Origin: an uncultured Bacteroidales bacterium
Lineage (GTDB): Bacteria; Bacteroidota; Bacteroidia; Bacteroidales; Muribaculaceae
Reading direction: 5' to 3'
NCBI GenBank assembly: GCA_902787185.1
Contig: CADAFP010000006.1
Span: 1 to 64,000, forward strand
DNA: 64,000 nt
How positions within the stretch are numbered: position 1 is the first letter of the stretch; each line of letters opens with the position of its first letter. Made by a program: the position numbers and the translations under genes. The notes below the pieces were generated by a model, which worked only from the letters and a program-made list of their open reading frames with translations, was not told the DNA's origin and ran no database searches. Shown one piece after another: positions 57,363-64,000 of this stretch.

Positions 57363-57957
57363 ACAGTAAACAATTAATTAACTCATTGACACAACCCGGC
57401 GAGCGCCAACCCGGTTTTGCCAATTACAAGTTGTTGATTAATTTTAAATTGTTGTGAGACAGTAAGTGCGCTCTGCTTACTGATTTTTATATAGTTTTTG
57501 TTTGGTTGCCATGCTTCACCCTCACCTACCCATGCAACAATAGCGGCACCACACCATGTGGCGCCCCCACAATCGCGATGATCATGGTACAGAAGCCTTG
57601 AGTTGAGGCGCCCGCCTTGGGACAGTCCGCTGTGGCGGCGCTCGACGGCATCAGTTGCCGATATGTAAAGTTTCTTCAGCATTAGAAATCCCGTTCAGAT
57701 AAAAAAACGTGAGTGGATACTTAGATAGCGTTGAGAAATCAGCCCTGACCTCTATAAAAGGGCTTGTCGGCACAAACCTCCATTCTCATTGACGCTCTCG
57801 TGGATTCTACCAACTACAACATCCTTTTTAACAGGCACCCCTCAAGCCAAACGATATGTCTTGAGTTTGGTTTTATGCCAGTTACAATACTCCAGGTGGT
57901 GATTTGAGAGCTACTGAGCAAGTATCCAAAAGTCACGTATTCAAATCGAACACGCTG
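57363..57957 (-). other. Very long leader of the first SusC operon
   Basis: About 590 nt between the TATCTTTG box (57958-57965) and the SusC ATG, on the minus strand. It contains an AGCCC/GGGCT hairpin and a 99-codon open frame (57682 to 57383, starting MLKKLYISATDAVERR) that I do not recognise and that ends 20 bases before susC. The leader may carry RNA regulation or a small upstream gene. It is the only content of the 57363-58135 gap apart from the promoter and the terminator at 58076. Confidence 0.55.
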
Positions 57958-57965
57958 CAAAGATA
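57958..57965 (-). promoter_or_regulatory. TAnnTTTG promoter of the first SusC operon
   Basis: TATCTTTG on the minus strand. Confidence 0.65.
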
Positions 57966-58075
57966 AACATTTTTTTAGAAAACAATGCCTTTTGAGAAAA
58001 AATTCAACAGAAAAATACATTTTACCATACCAATGTTAATTAATTCCCCTCATTCAGGCACCCCCTAAGCGAAAA

Positions 58076-58107
58076 GAGGTGCGGCCTCCACACGAAGACC
58101 GCACCTC
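58076..58107 (-). terminator. Terminator of the second SusCD operon
   Basis: GAGGTGCGG (58076-58084) with CCGCACCTC (58099-58107), followed by TTTTC on the minus strand. Confidence 0.85.
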
Positions 58108-58135
58108 AGTGCTAAATCAGTAAGCAATCACCTCA

Positions 58136-59611
58136 TCATTTGGGGAAGGTTTCTGCCCAACCCTCGGTCTGGGTTACACCCCAGTTGGCGTTAATCTCGC
58201 TCTCGGGAATCGGGTAAACGAGATTGCTGATGTCGTAATTGTTGTAACGGAATGCGATGTTGGGAGCATTGTAAGCCTCAACCTGTGCGGGATCACCCCA
58301 ACGACGGAGGTCCCACAGACGCAGACCTTCCTGGAAGAGCTCGCGGGCGCGCTCGTCCTTCAAGAAGGCATACAGGCCAGCGGCATCAGCGGGCAGGTCG
58401 TTCACGCCGGTGATGGCCAGGTTACGCTTGGCAACAACGAGCAGAGCCTGCTGAGCAGCATTCAGATCATTGAGCTTGAGGTTGGCCTCGGCGAGAATCA
58501 GGAACATCTCGGGAGCGTTAACCAGATAGTTGGTAGCGTAAGCAGGATTCTTTGAGCTGTAGTGCGAGAACTTACCACCGGCATAAACGGGAACCGTTGC
58601 AGACGAGTTAGAAGCCATATCCATGATGGAACGGCGAACATCCTGGTCACCATACATGGCCTGCAGCTTGGGGCTGGGCGAGAAGTTATAGGTGGTCCAC
58701 AGGGTACCGCAGGAGTTAGCACTCCAGTTGTTGCTCGGGTTGATGTCGAGATAGAAGTAGCTCTCGGTGTTGGAGCTGCCACCGTTGTACAGGCTGTGGT
58801 AACCGTCGGCGGTGTAGGTCAGCGAGGCAACACCACCGTCGGCAATAGCCTCGGCAGCATAGGTCTTGGCATCCTGCCAGTTCTCCATGTACAGGCTCAC
58901 GCGTGCGAGCAGACCCTCGACAGCGGCAACGTTCATGTAGCACTTGTCGCCACGGTCGCCACCGGCCTTTTCAAAGTGCTCGAGCGATCTCTTCAGGTCT
59001 CTAACAATCTGGTCGTAGCACTGGCCCACGGTGGAGCGCTCTACATGAGTCAGAGCAGCGATGGGCTCTTCAGAGATGACGATACCGGGCTTGTCTGAGT
59101 AGTCACGGCCGTTCACCTTGATCTGGTGGCCATAGACGTTGGTCATGTACAGGTAAGCGTAGGCACGAAGGGCATAGGCCTCGGCCATGCACTGGTCAAG
59201 CGTCAGCTTGTCGGTCTCGGTAGCATCGGCATAAATCTCGTTACCAGCCTTGATGATGCGTGACGAGTAGTCAGCCACCTTGTAACCATACTCCCAAATG
59301 AAATCCAGATAGTTGTCGGTGGTGGTTACCGAGTAACGGTAAATGCCGTCCCAGTGACCGGTCAGGTTGTTCCAGTAGCTCAAGTCGGTGGGAATGTCAC
59401 CAATCATGGTAGCATAGTTACCGGCTGCATAGCGCTCAAACAGGGCATTGTAGGCACCCGTCAATGCGATAGACACATTCTTGGCGCTGTTCAAGCCGCC
59501 ATCCACGTCGATGCCCCTGTAGTAATCGGTGTCGAGAAAGCTGTCTCCACAACCTGTCATGCCCACACACAATGCTGCGGCAAGCAGACCTTTAAAAATA
59601 TATTGTTTCAT
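58136..59611 (-). CDS. SusD/RagB-like nutrient-binding lipoprotein, second pair
   Basis: 491 residues from ATG 59611 (an in-frame ATG 6 bases upstream exists). Lipobox MTGC, then GDSFLDTDYYRGID, helical TPR-type body (AEAYALRAYAYLYMTNVYG) and C-terminal FLKDERARELFQEGLRLWDLRRWG, the canonical SusD_RagB end. It binds the glycan together with the SusC encoded 52 bases upstream. Sequence differs strongly from the other SusD here, which belongs to another subgroup, so the two pairs probably take different ligands. Confidence 0.95.
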   Translation of the reverse strand: MKQYIFKGLLAAALCVGMTGCGDSFLDTDYYRGIDVDGGLNSAKNVSIALTGAYNALFERYAAGNYATMIGDIPTDLSYWNNLTGHWDGIYRYSVTTTDNYLDFIWEYGYKVADYSSRIIKAGNEIYADATETDKLTLDQCMAEAYALRAYAYLYMTNVYGHQIKVNGRDYSDKPGIVISEEPIAALTHVERSTVGQCYDQIVRDLKRSLEHFEKAGGDRGDKCYMNVAAVEGLLARVSLYMENWQDAKTYAAEAIADGGVASLTYTADGYHSLYNGGSSNTESYFYLDINPSNNWSANSCGTLWTTYNFSPSPKLQAMYGDQDVRRSIMDMASNSSATVPVYAGGKFSHYSSKNPAYATNYLVNAPEMFLILAEANLKLNDLNAAQQALLVVAKRNLAITGVNDLPADAAGLYAFLKDERARELFQEGLRLWDLRRWGDPAQVEAYNAPNIAFRYNNYDISNLVYPIPESEINANWGVTQTEGWAETFPK

Positions 59612-59663
59612 AATCATTATATCTTATTTAATCTATTAGAATTTAAGTCGCTGTGAATTAAGA

Positions 59664-62657
59664 TTAGAAGGTAACTTGGAGACCAGCCATCAGCGTGGTG
59701 TTGGCGGGATACTGCCATGCGATCTGACCACTGGCGAAGGTCTCGGGATTGTAACCTACGAAGTCCTTAGCGGTCCAGGTGTACAGGTTGTCAGCCGACA
59801 GATAGATGCGAACCTTCTCCATATAAGCCTTGCTGGTGAGCAGGCTGGGCAGCGTGTAACCAATCTGGATATTGCTCAACTTCAGATAGTTGCCGCTCAT
59901 CAAGAAGCGGGTCGAACGCTCGGTTGACTTGTTGGGGTCACCATAGAGGAACTGAGGATACTTAGCATTGGGATTCTCGGGAGTCCAAGAATTCTCAGCA
60001 ACGGTTACGAGAGGCGTGCGGCCTGCCATACCCCAACCGGTGAACTTGGCGCCAGTGTCAAACACCTTGCCGCCCATACGGTAGTTGAAGGCGAGGCTTG
60101 CATCGAAGCCCTTCCAGCGGAAGTTAGTACCGAAACCACCGAGAACCTTAGGCTCGGCAGCGCCTACATAGCGCTTGGCAGCTGCATTGTAGTCGCTGGT
60201 GGTCTCATCACCCTCCTCATTGAGGTACCACAGCGGCTTACCGTTGGTAGCGTCAACGCCGGCCCACTCCTTCATGTAGAACTGGGTAACGGGGTGACCG
60301 GGCTCAACGATGCTCCAGGCGCCCTCGAGAGGCTCGTCGGTTGCGAGCTCGAGCACTCTGTTCTGGTTGAAGGTCATGTTGGCATAAGCCGTCCAGTTGA
60401 TGTCACGGTTGCTGATGATACCGGCATTGATACCGACCTCGACACCGCGGTTGCGCATCTTACCGATGTTCTGCATAACAGAAGTCATACCCGTAGTCCT
60501 TGACAGGGGCACCTCCATCAGCATGTCGGTAGTTACTTCGTTATAGAAGTCGAGGGTCAAGTGCAGACGGTGGATGAATGACAGGTCAACACCAACGTCA
60601 AACTTGTTAGAGGTCTCCCAAGTCAGGTTGCGGTTGCTGATCGAACCGGGAACCATACCCGAGGTGCCATGGTAGTTGCTACCGGCAGTGTAGAAACCGC
60701 GGGCTGCATACCAACCGATATCCTGGTTACCCACGGTACCGTAAGATACACGCAGCATACCATTGGTCAGGACGTTGTTCTCTTTCCAGAAGGGCTCGGC
60801 AGTGAAGCGCCACTTGGCACCTACCGACCAGAAGTTACCCCAGCGCTTGTCAGCACCGAATACCGACGAACCGTCGTGACGGAAGGCAAACGAAGCGTAG
60901 TACCTGTTGTCGAAATCATAGTGTGCATCCAGGAAGTAGGAAGCAATGCGAGCCTCGCTCTTGTTGTACTCAGAGTCGTTCCAGGCACCGCAGGTGGACA
61001 TGTCGCGCATGCCGGAGTCGGCAAACGGGAAGTCATAACCACTGTAGTAGTCATACCAGTAATCCTTGCGTACGCTCTCCTGACCCAGCATCAAGCCGAG
61101 GTTGTGGAGCTCGTTGAAGGTGTAGTTCCAGCCCAGCAGGTTGGTCCAGGTGATGGTCTTGGTCTCAGAGTTGTACTGCTGACCGAGGCCGGGGTAGTCC
61201 ATACCCTGGGGGTTGTAAACTGCACTCCAGTAGTCATACTGACGCAGGTTGTAGATGTTCACACCGAGGGTGGTCTTGAAATAGATACCCTTGCCGAAAT
61301 CTACGCGCAAATACGGGGTCAGGTTGATGGTCGTGGTCTTGTTCTCGTTCATGTCACCCAGCTTGCTGTCTTGCAAAGCGAGGGGGTTGTACATATCAAC
61401 GTTGGCATAGGTGCCATCCTCGTTATAGAACGGGAGGAAGGGACGCATCGACGATACAGCAGCAACAATGGGGCTGGACATCGAACCGCTAGTGCTCTGC
61501 GAGAAACCGTTCTTCACAGCAAACGAGTAGGATGCCGTGGTACCGAAAGTGAAGGCTTTGAACTTGCTGTTGACGTTGGCACGGCCGCTATAGCGCTTGA
61601 AGTCCGAACCAATCACCAGACCCTCAGAGCTCAGGTAGCCGCCGCTCACATAGTAGCTGGTGCTACCGGTCTGGCCGCTCACGCTCAGGTTATAGTCCTG
61701 ATAGTAGCCCTTGCGAGTCACCTTGTCAATCCAGTCATAGCTCGACTTGCCGTCCCACTCCCAATACTCGGTCCAGTAGTCACGCCAGTACTCGGGGGTT
61801 TCGCCATTGACAGCGGCGGTACCGCTAGCTAACAATTCCATGGTCTGCTCAGCATTGGCAAACTTCATGTTGTTGTTGCCCACGGTCACAAAACCCTGCT
61901 TGATGTCGAGATTGATGTTGTGCTTGCCCTGCTTACCCTGCTTGGTGGTGATGACAATCACACCATTACCGGCACGCGAACCATAGATGGCAGTAGCGGC
62001 AGCATCCTTCAGCACCGTGACACTCTCAATGTCGTTGGGGTTGATGGAGGCCATGGGGTCCATCTGGTTGTTGTAGGTAGAGCTCATGGCATCGGCATCA
62101 GAGTTCACGGGGATACCATCGACTACATACAGAGGCTGGGTACCCGAGTTAAGAGAACCGCGGCCACGCACGTAGATGGAGCTCCAGGTACCGGGCATGC
62201 TGGTCGAGTTGTTCATCTGAACACCGGTAACAGAACCCTCGAGGGCCTTCACAAAGTTAACGTCAGCCTTCTTCTCAAGCACCGAACCGTCGAGCGTCGA
62301 GGCGGCACCAGTAAAGGCGGCACGCTTAACCGAACCATAACCGGTAACAACGACCTCGCTCAGCGTCTGGTCGTTAGCTTTCAGTCTGACAACCATGCCA
62401 TCCTGTACAGCTGCCTGCTGGGCCTCATAGCCCACGTAGGAAACGTTCACAGCCTTGACATTGTCAGGCAACACGATGGTGAAAGCACCATTGAAATCGG
62501 TGGCAGTACCCTTGGCTGCCCCAACAGCCTGAATGGTGGCTCCGATGAGGGGATCACCGTTGGCTGCATCTAACACATGCCCGCTAATTGTGCGGTCGGC
62601 ATAGGCCGAGAGTGCCATCAGGCACGTCGCAATAAGCAATAGAAAAACTTTTTTCAT
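59664..62657 (-). CDS. SusC/RagA TonB-dependent transporter, second pair
   Basis: 997 residues: signal peptide, carboxypeptidase-D-like domain (IGATIQAVGAAKGTATDFNG), SEVVVTGYGSVKRAAFTG TonB-box/plug start, plug with DAAATAIYGSRAGNGVIVITT, then the barrel ending TTLMAGLQVTF. It forms the outer-membrane channel under the SusD lid encoded downstream. The start is the ATG after a ~110-nt leader with a TAATTTTG box. The GH97 gene just upstream on the same strand gives the likely degradative partner. Confidence 0.96.
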   Translation of the reverse strand: MKKVFLLLIATCLMALSAYADRTISGHVLDAANGDPLIGATIQAVGAAKGTATDFNGAFTIVLPDNVKAVNVSYVGYEAQQAAVQDGMVVRLKANDQTLSEVVVTGYGSVKRAAFTGAASTLDGSVLEKKADVNFVKALEGSVTGVQMNNSTSMPGTWSSIYVRGRGSLNSGTQPLYVVDGIPVNSDADAMSSTYNNQMDPMASINPNDIESVTVLKDAAATAIYGSRAGNGVIVITTKQGKQGKHNINLDIKQGFVTVGNNNMKFANAEQTMELLASGTAAVNGETPEYWRDYWTEYWEWDGKSSYDWIDKVTRKGYYQDYNLSVSGQTGSTSYYVSGGYLSSEGLVIGSDFKRYSGRANVNSKFKAFTFGTTASYSFAVKNGFSQSTSGSMSSPIVAAVSSMRPFLPFYNEDGTYANVDMYNPLALQDSKLGDMNENKTTTINLTPYLRVDFGKGIYFKTTLGVNIYNLRQYDYWSAVYNPQGMDYPGLGQQYNSETKTITWTNLLGWNYTFNELHNLGLMLGQESVRKDYWYDYYSGYDFPFADSGMRDMSTCGAWNDSEYNKSEARIASYFLDAHYDFDNRYYASFAFRHDGSSVFGADKRWGNFWSVGAKWRFTAEPFWKENNVLTNGMLRVSYGTVGNQDIGWYAARGFYTAGSNYHGTSGMVPGSISNRNLTWETSNKFDVGVDLSFIHRLHLTLDFYNEVTTDMLMEVPLSRTTGMTSVMQNIGKMRNRGVEVGINAGIISNRDINWTAYANMTFNQNRVLELATDEPLEGAWSIVEPGHPVTQFYMKEWAGVDATNGKPLWYLNEEGDETTSDYNAAAKRYVGAAEPKVLGGFGTNFRWKGFDASLAFNYRMGGKVFDTGAKFTGWGMAGRTPLVTVAENSWTPENPNAKYPQFLYGDPNKSTERSTRFLMSGNYLKLSNIQIGYTLPSLLTSKAYMEKVRIYLSADNLYTWTAKDFVGYNPETFASGQIAWQYPANTTLMAGLQVTF

Positions 62658-62770
62658 AAAAATGATGTTTATTAATATTACAATTAGTTAAAAATGTGTT
62701 TTTACTATCAGTTACTGTAAGCTATCGACTGGTGTTCTTCTTTGGACGCAATCAATAAATTACAAGTATG

Positions 62771-62778
62771 CAAAATTA
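62771..62778 (-). promoter_or_regulatory. TAnnTTTG promoter of the second SusCD operon
   Basis: TAATTTTG on the minus strand. Between this and the GH97 terminator (62779-63107) I see only A/T-rich sequence and no gene. Confidence 0.55.
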
Positions 62779-63107
62779 GCCCAAAAATGTGAATTGGGCA
62801 AAACGAATGGAACACTTTAACTTTATGGCGGCATTTTCTATCTATTTGTCAAAAACAGCATTATTTTGAAAATATATAATAAATAAAATACTCATCTGTG
62901 CGCCAAACTACTAAAAGATAATAGGTTAAATCTGTTTTTGCCCATTCCGGCCCATCATGGTAAGTAAAAAATCAAAATGTTAAATACAACAGGATTTAAC
63001 AATCCCGTTTTAACAAATTCAGACCGTTCCACACGCCCTCCAGCTCTTAAAAACAGCCATTTTTAAAGGTTTCCTCAAGCAAAAGCCCCTCCGTTCGAGG
63101 ATAAAAA

Positions 63108-63151
63108 CAAGCAGGCACACCCACCTGTCTCGCGTGGAATGTGCCTGCTTG
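63108..63151 (-). terminator. Terminator after the GH97 gene
   Basis: CAAGCAGGCAC (63108-63118) with GTGCCTGCTTG (63141-63151), followed by five T on the minus strand. Confidence 0.88.
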
Positions 63152-63178
63152 AAATCAGTAATATCTAACTATCAACTC

Positions 63179-64000
63179 CTAATTCTTGATGATTTGGATG
63201 GCTGCACCGCCACCAGGCGCCAAGTGAAGATGCAGAACGCTGGTGTTGTCCACATCCAGGCGACGGATCGTCATCGGATAAGGATTAGTGCGGTAATCGG
63301 CATCAGGACCGTCCTCATAGATGATGGCCATGAAACGGCCGTCGGCAAGGAAGTCCAGCGCCAAATCCAGGTCGCGGGCCTCGGCGTCGGTCACACTGCC
63401 GATGTACCAGTTGTCGGTGCCACGCTCTTGACGGGCATAGGTCACATACCTGCCCATCGCGGCATGGGGCACGAGGGTGCGCTCCCAGTTGGTGGGGACG
63501 TCCTCGATAAACTTGAAGGCCGGCTGGTGCTCGTAGTTCTCAATCAGGTCGGCAGCCATGTGTCCCGGGCTGTAGATGACGATGTACTCGGCCAGCTGAT
63601 GGGCCAGCGTGTTCTGCGGGCGTGTGCCGGGCACCGCATCGTTGCGGTATTCAAAGATGCCGGGCGTGAAGTCCATCGGACCACCCAATCCGCGCGTGAA
63701 CGGCAGGATGCACTCGTGGTAAGGCGGATTGCCGCCACGGCGGTCAAACGCGTTGTACTCCTGACCGCGCATGCTCTCGGTGGCGATGAGGTTGGGCCAC
63801 GTGCGCTGGATGCCGCTGGGCATGGCGCCCTCGTGGTTGACAATCATCAGGTGGTAACGTGCGGCGGTCTCGATGACCTTGCGGAAGTGTTGCACACCCC
63901 ACTGTGAATGCTGCAATTCGCCGTTGTAGAAGTGGGAATTGACATATCCTGTCTTGACCGTGTTGATGCCCAGCGATTCGTACAGCTTGTAAGCATCCTC
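63179..64000 (-). CDS. Glycoside hydrolase family 97, C-terminal part (cut by window edge)
   Basis: 273 residues; the frame is open to base 64000, so the N-terminal beta-sandwich and most of the barrel lie outside. The first residues (DAYKLYESLGINTVKTGYV) and NHEGAMPSGIQRTWPNLIATESMRGQEYNAF are the end of the catalytic (beta/alpha)8 domain, with GGNPPYHECILPFTRGLGGPMDFTPG as family signature; the C-terminal ~90 residues form the beta-sandwich. GH97 enzymes are alpha-glucosidases (inverting) or alpha-galactosidases (retaining); the part visible does not settle which. It probably works on products imported by the adjacent SusCD pair. Confidence 0.9.
   Translation of the reverse strand, partial: EDAYKLYESLGINTVKTGYVNSHFYNGELQHSQWGVQHFRKVIETAARYHLMIVNHEGAMPSGIQRTWPNLIATESMRGQEYNAFDRRGGNPPYHECILPFTRGLGGPMDFTPGIFEYRNDAVPGTRPQNTLAHQLAEYIVIYSPGHMAADLIENYEHQPAFKFIEDVPTNWERTLVPHAAMGRYVTYARQERGTDNWYIGSVTDAEARDLDLALDFLADGRFMAIIYEDGPDADYRTNPYPMTIRRLDVDNTSVLHLHLAPGGGAAIQIIKN

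Noticed and set aside
57714-57928. 9-bp inverted repeats (TGGATACTT/AAGTATCCA) as ends of an invertible promoter
   Set aside because: The TATCTTTG promoter lies outside the pair, no promoter is seen in the enclosed 197 bp, no invertase gene is near, and 9 bp can occur by chance.
57814-58020. 68-codon minus-strand frame spanning the SusC promoter
   Set aside because: It crosses the -7 box at 57958, so it would not be transcribed as a whole from that promoter.
60669-61832. 387-codon plus-strand frame opposite the second susC
   Set aside because: Antisense shadow of the barrel region; no recognisable domain.

Overview
The window is a piece of a Bacteroidota chromosome, almost certainly order Bacteroidales and probably close to Muribaculaceae or Prevotellaceae. 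The evidence is internal: nearly every transcription unit is preceded by the Bacteroidota -7 box TAnnTTTG instead of a sigma70 -10 box, there are two SusC/SusD pairs, secreted proteins carry dockerin-like C-termini, and several families typical of this order are present (HU-CCDC81/SPOR protein, PCMD and calycin-like proteins, a T9SS-like C-terminal tail).

Layout. 1-6.2 kb: the end of glnS, a DUF3298-like lipoprotein, then a tight run of threonylcarbamoyl-AMP synthase, an undecaprenyl-phosphate sugar transferase and a CLC chloride channel. 6.2-9.2 kb: a BspA-type leucine-rich-repeat gene bracketed by copies of a ~130-bp palindromic repeat. 9.2-16.8 kb: a C45-like Ntn hydrolase, a YcxB-like protein, an HU/SPOR protein, a four-gene surface-protein operon (PCMD, beta-barrel, calycin/PCMD/dockerin, calycin/dockerin) and a PIG-L deacetylase. 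16.9-29.4 kb: mostly housekeeping and peptide metabolism (beta-barrel receptor plus TPR protein, PpiD-like chaperone, SufE, two POT peptide transporters, PepT).

29.5-36.0 kb holds the most unusual object: a compact 6.4-kb element integrated in the 3' end of tRNA-Lys(UUU). It has a 14-bp att duplication, duplicated arm-type sites, a tyrosine integrase, an excisionase-like HTH protein, a candidate initiator followed by an iteron array, a RusA resolvase, a KGG/DUF5681-like protein related to terminase small subunits, a divergent XRE repressor with palindromic operators, and a promoter-hairpin-terminator unit that looks like a small RNA. It has no capsid, tail, large terminase, relaxase or conjugation genes. 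I read it as a minimal phage-satellite (PICI-like) or integrative replicon; this is an inference from gene content and order.

36-43 kb: CotH-dockerin protein, Nnr, tRNA-Leu(UAA), BrkB/YihY, adk and hpt, the last with a tandemly triplicated promoter. 43-50.5 kb: a 2383-residue secreted multidomain protein behind a leader that appears to contain a 21-codon peptide and a two-state attenuator. 50.5-64 kb: a small MITE-like remnant, then (minus strand) a SusC/SusD/DUF5012/lipid-binding operon, a second SusC/SusD operon and the C-terminal part of a GH97 glycosidase, together a polysaccharide-utilisation region that continues beyond the right edge. All names are from sequence recognition alone; no database search was run.
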